IMG/VR virus record: IMGVR_UViG_3300031251_000005
Span: 23,977 to 87,976 of that record
From: a virus
Direction: 5' to 3' (one strand)
DNA: 64,000 bases
The notes under the pieces are model-generated. The model ran no database searches. It worked only from the letters and a program-made list of their open reading frames with translations, and was not told where the DNA came from. This document shows, piece by piece, positions 51,802-60,241 of the stretch. The position numbers were made by a program, and so were the translations under genes. Position 1 is the first letter of the stretch; every line of letters begins with the position of its first letter.

Positions 51802-52170
51802 ATGTCTGATGCAACTACATTTGGTAAAGAATTAAAAAAATTAAGAGCTAGGTTTAAATTAACACAAAGAGAGGCAGCTAAAGCAATTGGTTGTTCAGAT
51901 TCTCATCTTAGTAAAATAGAGAGAGGTATTTATCCCATAGCAGAAGATAAATTAAATAATATTATTTCTTTTTTTGATATTAAACAAAAAGAAGAAAACA
52001 AATTAAGAATCTTAGCTGTCGATATTCAAAACTTTATACATATCAAAATAACCTCATTACCAACTCAAAAACGTAAACTAGTACATGATATAGCTTTACA
52101 GCTATTATCAACTGATATTAGTACTCTTAGAAAAGTATATACTTTATTAAAAGATAAAAATGATAACTAA
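51802..52170 (+). CDS. XRE-type helix-turn-helix regulator
   Basis: 122 aa, CTAGGAGTAAAA before ATG 51802. Residues ~8-60: GKELKKLRARFKLTQREAAK, then AIGCSDSHLSKIERGIYPI, a standard Cro/CI HTH. Helical C-terminus. First gene after a terminator, overlapping the next by 11 nt. Confidence 0.85.
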   Translation: MSDATTFGKELKKLRARFKLTQREAAKAIGCSDSHLSKIERGIYPIAEDKLNNIISFFDIKQKEENKLRILAVDIQNFIHIKITSLPTQKRKLVHDIALQLLSTDISTLRKVYTLLKDKNDN

Positions 52171-52630
52171 TAACATAAATAGAGATACATTAACTGAGTT
52201 ATTACAAACTCTTAATACCATAATTGAATCTAATCGTAGATATAAAAAAGTATCTAATTATATTCAACATATAAAACAACAGAATGGATCACAGTTTATA
52301 CGAGTAACTCCTAAAGGGGTAGAAAGTTTAATTCTAACTTTAGAAGATTTAACATTACCAGAAACTGAAACTGATAAGATAGAAGTAAATGTTTTTAATG
52401 AGTTACTTAATATAACACATGATTTTAGTTTCTTATCTGGAGTAATTGTTAATGATTGGAAAGATATAATTACCTATATTTATTATAGCATGGATAGAGC
52501 TAAAAATAAAGAAGATAGGGATTATAATGAAAATACAAACCTAGGTAAACATAATAGAGATCTATTGCAGGATTACCCTTGGTTATTAGTAATTTTGTTA
52601 ATTGAACAATTACCAATTATTAATAATTAA
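52160..52630 (+). CDS. Hypothetical protein, 156 aa
   Basis: ATG 52160 lies within the regulator end. Helical (TLTELLQTLNTIIESNRRYK), with an acidic middle. Convergent and overlapping by 4 nt with the - gene ending at 52627. Confidence 0.58.
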   Translation: MITNNINRDTLTELLQTLNTIIESNRRYKKVSNYIQHIKQQNGSQFIRVTPKGVESLILTLEDLTLPETETDKIEVNVFNELLNITHDFSFLSGVIVNDWKDIITYIYYSMDRAKNKEDRDYNENTNLGKHNRDLLQDYPWLLVILLIEQLPIINN

Positions 52631-53010
52631 CTCTTTTGCATTATATCGTCATAATCTATAATGTGAACATCCGTAGATGTTTCATCTGGCACTAACTCTA
52701 TTTCTGGTAATATAGGGTTAATAATCTTAATGTTAGCATTAGTAGAATTAACATTAACAAATGGGTTATCACTTACATTCTTCAATATATTAGCTAATGC
52801 TACTGCAGTATCTCTATCTGCGGTAGCATTGTTATTATCTGCTTCAATTCTTTTTAGTGCTACAGCTGTATTGGTTAAACCTGTTAAAGCTAATATTTTA
52901 TTTTTAGGAGATATGTCTTTATCTTGTATTAGTTCTATTCTAGTACGTTGTGCATATTCTATTACAGCATCTGGAGATAAATCTATTGTATCTAAATTTT
53001 CTTCTAACAT
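52627..53010 (-). CDS. Hypothetical protein, 127 aa
   Basis: AGAAGGATTATAAAA before ATG 53010. N-terminal ~85 residues helical (LSPDAVIEYAQRTRIELIQD, LALTGLTNTAVALKRIEADN), C-terminal tail acidic and extended (IELVPDETSTDVHIIDYDD). Size and helix content would suit a small terminase subunit, but no specific motif supports that. A single minus gene inside a + block. Confidence 0.55.
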   Translation of the reverse strand: MLEENLDTIDLSPDAVIEYAQRTRIELIQDKDISPKNKILALTGLTNTAVALKRIEADNNNATADRDTAVALANILKNVSDNPFVNVNSTNANIKIINPILPEIELVPDETSTDVHIIDYDDIMQKS

Positions 53011-53044
53011 TTTTATAATCCTTCTATATATTCAAAATATTTAT

Positions 53045-53058
53045 ATACATATATTATT
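53045..53058 (+). promoter_or_regulatory. ATACATATATTATT promoter-like element
   Basis: Same 14-mer as at 1421 and 34965, preceded by TTCAAAATATTTAT and followed by a short AGAT/ATCT hairpin before TTTAAATAGGAAC. Confidence 0.55.
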
Positions 53059-53103
53059 TAATAGATGTATATCTTAATGCAATTTAAATAGGAACATTAA
53101 ACA

Positions 53104-53601
53104 ATGATTAAATATCTCAAACAATTAAATTTAAGATTTAAGTGGTGGTTGTTACAACGTAAGTTACAACAACAAGACACCTTACTAGGTAAGGCTGAAA
53201 TGATAGGAACTTTTGTTTTAAAACAAATAGACTTTAATATATCACCACTAGTTTTTCACTCTTTATATATTAAAAGTAATTGTGATTGCTTACATAACAT
53301 GTTAGAAGAATTTGATAGAATTACTTATGAATACATATATCATAAAGTAATTAATCCCCCAAAAAGTAAAGCTAAGTTAAAATCAAGGAGATTAGATCGA
53401 TGGTGTTATTTAAATGAAGAATCTAAATATAGAGATTCTTCATTAAGGTCAATATATAGAATTTCTTTACTTAGTATTACGGAACTAAAGAAATATAGAC
53501 ATTTAGATCATCATGACTATGTTGATCTTAAAGCTAATCATGTTTTAAAAGCATTTATCTCATTTTCAGAATTATTGGTAGAATATCATGGCCAAAGGTA
53601 A
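53104..53601 (+). CDS. Hypothetical basic protein, 165 aa
   Basis: AAATAGGAACATTAAACA before ATG 53104. Very basic helical N-terminus (MIKYLKQLNLRFKWWLLQRK) and a KSKAKLKSRRLDRW stretch; possibly membrane-surface or nucleic-acid bound. Overlaps the next gene by 14 nt. Confidence 0.6.
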   Translation: MIKYLKQLNLRFKWWLLQRKLQQQDTLLGKAEMIGTFVLKQIDFNISPLVFHSLYIKSNCDCLHNMLEEFDRITYEYIYHKVINPPKSKAKLKSRRLDRWCYLNEESKYRDSSLRSIYRISLLSITELKKYRHLDHHDYVDLKANHVLKAFISFSELLVEYHGQR

Positions 53602-53995
53602 GAAATCCAACAACCCTATGCTTAAAGTCATTGATGATGGCTTAACTGGGATTCATGAAAGTAGCTGTGCACTTGCTAGAATATGGAGAATTTTATTATG
53701 GCAAACAAATATAGATGGAGCTACCTGGCATACTTTATTAAATAAATGGCAGGCTAGGGCCTTACAAAATACCACCGAAAAAGAAGCTGCTAGTTTAAAA
53801 GGAAATATATCTAGAGGTTTATCTAAAACAAAAATATCTTGGAGTGGTCTTTTAAAAGGTCTTACCATATTACAATATGAAAAAATGGAGATTAAACTAA
53901 TTTTATGGAAGCATAACAAACCACATGAGTTAACTATAAAAATAGATGATATATATAAAGAGTCATCAATATCAGAAATAGAGGAAGAAGTATAA
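53588..53995 (+). CDS. Hypothetical protein, 135 aa
   Basis: MAKGKKSNNPMLKVIDDG..., with ASLKGNISRGLSKTKISWSG and GLLKGLTILQYEKMEIKLIL. The same general plan (a helical region, then a KGN/KGL beta hairpin) is one I associate with small phage proteins of unknown role. Followed by a terminator. Confidence 0.58.
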   Translation: MAKGKKSNNPMLKVIDDGLTGIHESSCALARIWRILLWQTNIDGATWHTLLNKWQARALQNTTEKEAASLKGNISRGLSKTKISWSGLLKGLTILQYEKMEIKLILWKHNKPHELTIKIDDIYKESSISEIEEEV

Positions 53996-54002
53996 CTTAT
54001 AT

Positions 54003-54030
54003 TAGAGAGTACAGATATCTGTACTCTCTA
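54003..54030 (+). terminator. 28-nt perfect palindrome plus T-run
   Basis: TAGAGAGTACAGAT followed by its complement, then TATTTTTTTTTT. Confidence 0.82.
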
Positions 54031-54054
54031 TATTTTTTTTTGTAGAGAATCATC

Positions 54055-56094
54055 ATGAATCCAGATTTAACAAGTTTCACAGCATTATTATCTTTTACTT
54101 CAAATCCAAGTACAATAGTATCCCCATTTCCACCATCTGTACCTATTAAACCATTAGCTAAAACTAGTTTTGAAATATCTCCTTTTATGGAGAAAGTTAC
54201 TAGAGATCCATATGCTGTAACTGATTTAAGCATATTAAGTCAAACTGAATTACAAATAGACAATGTTATAGATTATGTAAGTACAATAGTACCACCGGAG
54301 CTATTAGCTGAATTAGAAAAACTACCAGACTTAGCAAAATATCTATTAGATGAAGGGTTATCTTTACCTAATGTTTTAATGGAGATATCAACGCAATTGC
54401 CAACTAGTTTAAGTTTATCTGACTTATTAAGAGCTGTACCAATTATGGATGTAATCCATAATATCAATAGTTTTCTAGGAGCTATTACTAATCTTGGTTT
54501 AAATATATTAACTATACCAGCTAATATTATTATAACTGGTATGTCAATAATGTCTAGTGTTCTTAATTTAGTAGGATCAGTGGTACATACAGCTTCATAT
54601 ATAGCTACCACTGCTGTAAATACAGCTCTAGGAATAACTACCGCTATTGTTAATCCTATTGCTAAATTAGCTCTAGGTATTGCTATGATAGGTGCTACAA
54701 CAACACACACTATCGCTGCTACTGGGTTTTTATTAGCTAAAGGTATTAGTAATATAGCACATATGGTAGCCTTTGTGGTAAATACTCCATCAATTTTTAT
54801 GGCTATAATATCTCATGGTATTAAAATGATAGGTACTACTTTATCTAAGTCTATTATATTTGCTGTTAATCATATTTCTGCTGTAGTTGTACATGCAGCA
54901 GTTGTAGTAATGAAAAGTATTAATGATTTAACTAATATTAGATTAACAACTCATTTTGGGTTATTATTGGGTTATACAAATACCCTTAACTTATATAACA
55001 TCATGTCTGTCCATACAGATGTTTGTGTAAGAACAGCACATAATTTAGTAACTTATAATTATCAGGATATAGATGTTATAGCTTCTAGTGTATATACTAA
55101 TGGTAATATAGCTACTCACTCTATTATTACAGTAATTTCTGGTTATTCAATAGCAGATGCATTAGGAGTATTGGAAATTATTAAAGCTCAAGGAGTTGGG
55201 GTATATTTATCTAATGACCACAGTGGCACTTATCAACCATTGATTGATAATGTAAACACATATGGTATAGATGCAGTATTTAGTTTAACTACTGCAGTTA
55301 ATAATATCAGTTCAGTTGATATATCTACAATCGTAGATGATACTACTACACTTGGTTTAGATAGTATTAGAAATATGATTAATGTAGTCACTGCTACTAC
55401 CCCAAATACATTATTAGATACAGTAACTCAAATGCAATCTAGTAATCTAATGACAATTGGTGCTACCTTAACACAGATGGATATAGTAGGGGCGCAAACT
55501 CTATCTGACTTAACAGATGCAGCTACCACTGTTGGTATAGATAATTTAAATACCTTTACTGATACATTAACTAAAGTAGATACTAATAACATCTCAAATA
55601 GCATAGATATTATAAATAAATTAACTGATACAGATATATCTGATATAGGTACTTTTATTAGTAATACAGAACCATATACTATTTTAAGTAATTTAAATAT
55701 AGATAATGACTTAATGGAAATAGCAATTAAAAAAACATGTGAGGTTTGTGCAAAAGCAGGTAATTATCATATGGTTATAAATCTTCTAAATAATTATTCA
55801 GGTAATATATCAGTTGGTTATAGAAGATATTTAGTTTCTGTTATACTAAATAATTATAAAATAACCTTAGATGATAACACTATTGGTTTAAAGTTAGCAG
55901 GACAATATTTTGCACAGGGTTTATATAGCATATATAATCTATGGGATATAGATACTAGAAATAATGAGGTTGTAAGTTTATTATCCCCTTTGTTAACCGC
56001 AACTAAAGATTCATTAACTCTATTGAGTAAATACCCACAAACAGCCATACCAGCTATACTCCAACTTGATAATCAATATAAGCTAGCAGCTTAA
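54055..56094 (+). CDS. Large hydrophobic repeat protein, probable virion component
   Basis: 679 aa. Residues ~135-290 contain repeated hydrophobic helices (NILTIPANIIITGMSIMSS; PIAKLALGIAMIGATTTHTI; AVNHISAVVVHAAVVVMKS), tape-measure-like or membrane-active. Residues ~405-545 hold loosely repeated acidic/Thr units (TIVDDTTTLGLDSIRNM; DLTDAATTVGIDNLNTFTD). The C-terminus is helical. Either a tail-tube interior or a DNA-ejection protein is plausible, or a minor capsid protein; no family is recognised. Confidence 0.6.
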   Translation: MNPDLTSFTALLSFTSNPSTIVSPFPPSVPIKPLAKTSFEISPFMEKVTRDPYAVTDLSILSQTELQIDNVIDYVSTIVPPELLAELEKLPDLAKYLLDEGLSLPNVLMEISTQLPTSLSLSDLLRAVPIMDVIHNINSFLGAITNLGLNILTIPANIIITGMSIMSSVLNLVGSVVHTASYIATTAVNTALGITTAIVNPIAKLALGIAMIGATTTHTIAATGFLLAKGISNIAHMVAFVVNTPSIFMAIISHGIKMIGTTLSKSIIFAVNHISAVVVHAAVVVMKSINDLTNIRLTTHFGLLLGYTNTLNLYNIMSVHTDVCVRTAHNLVTYNYQDIDVIASSVYTNGNIATHSIITVISGYSIADALGVLEIIKAQGVGVYLSNDHSGTYQPLIDNVNTYGIDAVFSLTTAVNNISSVDISTIVDDTTTLGLDSIRNMINVVTATTPNTLLDTVTQMQSSNLMTIGATLTQMDIVGAQTLSDLTDAATTVGIDNLNTFTDTLTKVDTNNISNSIDIINKLTDTDISDIGTFISNTEPYTILSNLNIDNDLMEIAIKKTCEVCAKAGNYHMVINLLNNYSGNISVGYRRYLVSVILNNYKITLDDNTIGLKLAGQYFAQGLYSIYNLWDIDTRNNEVVSLLSPLLTATKDSLTLLSKYPQTAIPAILQLDNQYKLAA

Positions 56095-56139
56095 TATAGT
56101 TATCTTTATTCTTTTAACCTAAATACATTATCTATTATT

Positions 56140-56745
56140 ATGTCTGAACAATATTTATTTTACTTCTGTTATGCTATTTTAGCTATTAGTGTGATTGTTA
56201 CAATCGTTAGATTCTTTATAGGAATTGATATTTTTGAAACCACTAGACCAGTATTAAGAGTTATAGAAAGATTATTAATAGTACCAGAAAATGATTTACC
56301 TGCTGCGGTTACTGTGGTATTAGAAGATATAGATTACTTAGGTAATTCTTGTGATATTGTATTTGATAGATTTTATTTATATATTTTATTCTTTGATAGA
56401 ATAAAATTTGAAAAAGTAACATCATTGGATTTTTTATCAGATAGAGCTAAATTGTTATATGAATTTGGACATTCTAATGACAGAATTATTCAAAAAGGAA
56501 TTTTGGGGTTATTAGCCTTACAAGCAAAGTTATCTGCAGTTTCTTGTCATCCAATCACTTTAAAAATAAAGACTAATAATATTGAGCCATATATAGATAA
56601 AATACCTAATAATATAAATGATTTATATTTGGTAACATCTCAATTACATGAAATATGTAAAAGGAATAAAGTAGACTATAATGTGTATGGATCTACCCCT
56701 GGTGATGACTTTTTAATATTGTTAACTTATAAGTTAAAAGTATAA
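56140..56745 (+). CDS. Membrane-anchored hypothetical protein, 201 aa
   Basis: One N-terminal transmembrane helix (FCYAILAISVIVTIVRFFI) followed by a soluble alpha/beta domain. No strong ribosome site before ATG 56140. Follows the 679-aa gene by 45 nt, so probably the same operon. Function unknown. Confidence 0.58.
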   Translation: MSEQYLFYFCYAILAISVIVTIVRFFIGIDIFETTRPVLRVIERLLIVPENDLPAAVTVVLEDIDYLGNSCDIVFDRFYLYILFFDRIKFEKVTSLDFLSDRAKLLYEFGHSNDRIIQKGILGLLALQAKLSAVSCHPITLKIKTNNIEPYIDKIPNNINDLYLVTSQLHEICKRNKVDYNVYGSTPGDDFLILLTYKLKV

Positions 56746-56761
56746 GCAATAGCTGTTATAT

Positions 56762-56805
56762 ATAGGTATAGAGCATGTAGCCTAGGCTACATGCTCTATA
56801 CCTAT
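56762..56805 (+). terminator. 44-nt perfect palindrome terminator
   Basis: 22-bp arms beginning ATAGGTATAGAGCATGTAG with no loop; the longest zero-loop palindrome in the window. Confidence 0.78.
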
Positions 56806-56827
56806 TATTAATATTCAAAATTTATTC

Positions 56828-56865
56828 ATACATATATTACTAAATGGATACATTGATATAATGTA
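56828..56865 (+). promoter_or_regulatory. ATACATATATTACT element plus leader hairpin
   Basis: The core at 56828-56841 ends TATATTACT, close to the TATATTAC early-promoter core described for phiKZ. A hairpin TACATT/AATGTA (56849-56865) follows, then AAATAGGAGAATG before the gene. Confidence 0.6.
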
Positions 56866-56900
56866 GTCTAGATAATTTAATTAAATAGGAGAATGAAAAA

Positions 56901-57275
56901 ATGAATACAGAAACGCCATCAAAAATAAATCAACTTTTATCACTAACATCTGATAAAGATAAAATAGAGTTTTTGGTAGATGATATCCTTCAAGTATATT
57001 CTGAAATATTAGAAAAAATAAAGAATGAAGATATCGAAATCACTGAAACAGCACATTATATAATAATTGCTCGTAGTATGGAATATATTAAGTTTATTGG
57101 TAATGAGATATTGCCGACAAAGGTCCTTACAATAGAACAGTTTAATGAGGTAATCACTTTATACCTTAATAAATTAACCAACACATATAACATAGATACA
57201 AGTATGTTATACTGTAGAATGGGTAATGCAGCAGCTACTATATTTCCAACTGTGCAAAATACAACTATCCATTAA
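56901..57275 (+). CDS. Hypothetical accessory protein, 124 aa
   Basis: AAATAGGAGAATGAAAAA before ATG 56901. Helical and acidic (SLTSDKDKIEFLVDDILQVY). Function unknown; one of the genes under the ATACATATATTA element. Confidence 0.6.
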   Translation: MNTETPSKINQLLSLTSDKDKIEFLVDDILQVYSEILEKIKNEDIEITETAHYIIIARSMEYIKFIGNEILPTKVLTIEQFNEVITLYLNKLTNTYNIDTSMLYCRMGNAAATIFPTVQNTTIH

Positions 57276-57278
57276 TAT

Positions 57279-57938
57279 ATGCAAACAAAATTTAAACCAA
57301 TAGAATCAACCACCCATTCTGGTTTTTACCATATTCCAGATATTGATAATTATATTATTAATAGAGAAGGAGATGTTATTAATATAATAACTAATCAATA
57401 TTTAAAGAAACCTCCAAAAAATTCAGCGAGGTTTCAACGTACTTTATTATTATCTACTGGAAAAAGAAAAACAGTATTTAATTATCTAGTATTAAGAGAA
57501 GCAATATATGGCCCTAATCCAGTTATCTGCTGTTATGATATAGAGAAAAAGGCTTTATATGAATCTACTGACATCACACATTTATCATACCGAATTGGTA
57601 AATATTCAAAGAATAAAATAACCTCAGTAAATATTAATGACTTTTTAAGAAATAATAAAAGTGAGCAACATGAATGGGTAAAACGTTTTAAATTCTTAGT
57701 TTGGTATAAAGAAGATAAAGGTGAAAGTTTAGCTAAGATATTAGACCTTTATAATGTAAAGAATAATGCAGCAAAAGCATACAAACATAAACCAACTGAA
57801 GGACATTCTTTTTATTGGGTATTATCTAATGACCAATGGGTTATTCTTTATAATATTCATACTGCCTATTCTGGTCTTAAATTTAAATTAAATTATCTAG
57901 AAATAGATAAGTATTTAAAAAATAAAAAACAAGAGTAA
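57279..57938 (+). CDS. HNH/NUMOD4-like protein without catalytic His
   Basis: 219 aa. Residues ~15-50 (FYHIPDIDNYIINREGDVIN) fit the NUMOD4-type strand pattern that opens many phage HNH homing endonucleases (xxIPGYxxYxISxxGxVxx). LSTGKRKTVFNYLVLREAIYG then PNP matches the segment that normally contains the first catalytic His (VHRLVAxAFxPNP), with FN in place of VH. The NHxDxNxxNN block is absent. So this looks like an HNH-derived DNA-binding protein that has lost cleavage. Confidence 0.6.
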   Translation: MQTKFKPIESTTHSGFYHIPDIDNYIINREGDVINIITNQYLKKPPKNSARFQRTLLLSTGKRKTVFNYLVLREAIYGPNPVICCYDIEKKALYESTDITHLSYRIGKYSKNKITSVNINDFLRNNKSEQHEWVKRFKFLVWYKEDKGESLAKILDLYNVKNNAAKAYKHKPTEGHSFYWVLSNDQWVILYNIHTAYSGLKFKLNYLEIDKYLKNKKQE

Positions 57939-57945
57939 ACAAATA

Positions 57946-57979
57946 TAGAATAGAGAGTGCATATGCACTCTCTATTCTA
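57946..57979. terminator. 34-nt perfect palindrome between convergent genes
   Basis: TAGAATAGAGAGTGCAT followed by its complement; lies between 57938 (+) and 58003 (-). Confidence 0.78.
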
Positions 57980-58002
57980 CTCTTCTATATACTTTTTATT
58001 TT

Positions 58003-60180
58003 TTATAAATTACCCTGTCTAGCAAAAGCAGCTACTATATTTCCAGGTAAAGTGTCATTTATTTCCCATTGTAAGAAATGGTCAACTGAAAGGAAACTAG
58101 CCCAGTTTTGTAAGCCTTGAGCCTTTCTTAATCTCCATCTAGAACTAAAATAATATTGATCAGCTAACCCTAAACTACCTAATACCGCCATGTAATCTGT
58201 AAAGTTATTTTCTTCATCTATTACACTTAACCCTATTAAATCAGTTAAACTTAAATCAGTAGTAATAGGCACGTGTAAAATTTTAGATAAATTAGTAACA
58301 GTAAAATTTATATCAATAGCTAAAGGTTGTTGTTTAACATTCCAGCCTACATTACCAGCTCCTCTAGTAATGCTTAAACTAGTGATCATACCTAATTGAA
58401 TTTGTGTTCTACCTTTTTGCCATAGCTTACACAAAAAAGGTCCAGTATATGAATTTCTACCTGTAGTTCTAGGCGCAGCTGCAGCTATTAACATTGCAGT
58501 GGGTACTAGAATATTAGTTAAAATAGATATTGGATTACCATACGGCGTTCTTAGTTGTATGCTATAACTACTAGTTGGTAGACTAACTGTGGATGTATCC
58601 CAAAATTCAGGAATATCAACAAAAGCTTTACCACCTAATAAGGCTAATCCACTTAATCCTACTCCACTTGCATATCCAGCTGCAAATTTACCCAATCCAC
58701 TAACCATCCCTTCTATAGTATCTACTACAATATTATCACTTATATTACCACCAGCTAAATCAAACCATTTGTTTTTAGCTGACCTAGCTACGTCATTCAT
58801 TTTATTAGCAATATCAGATTCTTTAGTACTATTATTAAATGATTCAGAAACATGGGACTCATAATCTACTATAAAAGACACAAATGCACTACCATCTCTA
58901 CCTTCAGCTGTAGCAAATTTAGCATATTCTTCAAAGTGTTTACTGATACCATACCATAGTTTTTTAACACCAGCTAATCCTTCTTCAGCTGCAACACTTA
59001 TACCTTCCATACCACTACTTATACCTTCCATAACACTACTGGCAATAGTATCTGGCGCCTTATCTGGGGATGGTGTACCAGTAGAAGGCAAGTCAATTTT
59101 TTCTTGTAATCCTAAAGCAGTACCAGCAGCGCTGTTTATATATCCTTGTGTATCGCTACTACCTCTATAGTAATCCCCAAATGCAGGCGGTTGTTGTACA
59201 TTAAAACTAGATGATCCACCATTGATATAGCCTATTACTGCATTATAAGCAGCTTCATCTGTGAGACCATTTGTACTTTCTCTAATAGCTTCTAAAGCTT
59301 TATTGTGAGCATCTGATAATCTTTGATATCTAGCAGATACTTGTCTAATATCAATACCACCGGCATTGTTTAACATAAAGTCTGGTAACACATTAGAGAT
59401 TTGACTTGCAGTAGAATACTTAGAATAATCTATACTAATAGGATCACTAGATGGATTACTGCCTGTGGTATTTCTAGTTACATCCCCTGGTTCCGTACCT
59501 TGTACTAACTTCATATTAACTGATAAAGCATTTACAATAGTGGTAACAGTACTCCAATATAAAGCCATAGTGGGTTTCATGTAATAAAACTTACTAAGTG
59601 GCCTATGTTGAAAACTAGCTAATGCTTTTTTAGCAGTACCATATAGTTTAGCGGTTATGCATAACTCAGGCACTACTGTCCATAATGTTATAAAACCTAT
59701 ATATTTACCCGCAGTATAAAGGATACTATCATTAGTCTGACCACTATTAGCCATAGGTCCTAATGAAGGATCATAAAAGTTACTAATAAAATTAGATAAA
59801 GAGTTATATGACGGTACACCAAATTGCATATAAATCCTTTGTGCATTTACATCTATAGCTTCAGCATAATATCTACCCATACCACAAGTATCAGATGGTC
59901 CTGGGTTTCCATTAGTAACTGTATTAGCTAATAGACTAGGTAAATTAGGATCAGCAAATCTAGTAAACTGTGGTTTAGGGTTAATAGATCTATTACCACC
60001 TAAAGTAGTATCTGCAAAAGATAGATGTTGATAACTCCAACCACCAGCATAAGTCTGTTCTTTGCTCCTAGCATTAGAATCATGTGCTGCCCCTCTCTCT
60101 GGCATTAATAAGGATTGCCTTATCCATGAACTATCAGATATCTCACCTAATAATTGTTGTGTGTTTGTATATATAGCCAT
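58003..60180 (-). CDS. Large baseplate/tail structural protein
   Basis: 725 aa, AAGGTATCTTTAATT before ATG 60180. The C-terminal third contains QLGMITSLSITRGAGNVGWN, then a KQQPLAIDINFTV strand and a W-rich end, a pattern I associate with baseplate hub and tail-initiator proteins of large myophages (a SITRGxxxxGxPxxIDVxFTV strand pair). The middle is helical and Gly/Ser-rich. Directly downstream of the tape-measure-like gene, which fits a tail-assembly operon. Confidence 0.62.
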   Translation of the reverse strand: MAIYTNTQQLLGEISDSSWIRQSLLMPERGAAHDSNARSKEQTYAGGWSYQHLSFADTTLGGNRSINPKPQFTRFADPNLPSLLANTVTNGNPGPSDTCGMGRYYAEAIDVNAQRIYMQFGVPSYNSLSNFISNFYDPSLGPMANSGQTNDSILYTAGKYIGFITLWTVVPELCITAKLYGTAKKALASFQHRPLSKFYYMKPTMALYWSTVTTIVNALSVNMKLVQGTEPGDVTRNTTGSNPSSDPISIDYSKYSTASQISNVLPDFMLNNAGGIDIRQVSARYQRLSDAHNKALEAIRESTNGLTDEAAYNAVIGYINGGSSSFNVQQPPAFGDYYRGSSDTQGYINSAAGTALGLQEKIDLPSTGTPSPDKAPDTIASSVMEGISSGMEGISVAAEEGLAGVKKLWYGISKHFEEYAKFATAEGRDGSAFVSFIVDYESHVSESFNNSTKESDIANKMNDVARSAKNKWFDLAGGNISDNIVVDTIEGMVSGLGKFAAGYASGVGLSGLALLGGKAFVDIPEFWDTSTVSLPTSSYSIQLRTPYGNPISILTNILVPTAMLIAAAAPRTTGRNSYTGPFLCKLWQKGRTQIQLGMITSLSITRGAGNVGWNVKQQPLAIDINFTVTNLSKILHVPITTDLSLTDLIGLSVIDEENNFTDYMAVLGSLGLADQYYFSSRWRLRKAQGLQNWASFLSVDHFLQWEINDTLPGNIVAAFARQGNL

Positions 60181-60200
60181 AATTAAAGATACCTTATGAA

Positions 60201-60232
60201 ATAGATAGATGATTAATTAATCATCTATCTAT
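60201..60232 (-). terminator. 32-nt perfect palindrome between tail genes
   Basis: ATAGATAGATGATTAA followed by its complement, in the 61-nt gap between two minus-strand genes. Confidence 0.65.
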
Positions 60233-60241
60233 ATATTTGTA

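Noticed and set aside
52627-53010. Small terminase subunit
   Set aside because: Size and helix content fit, but no specific motif or neighbouring large terminase supports it.
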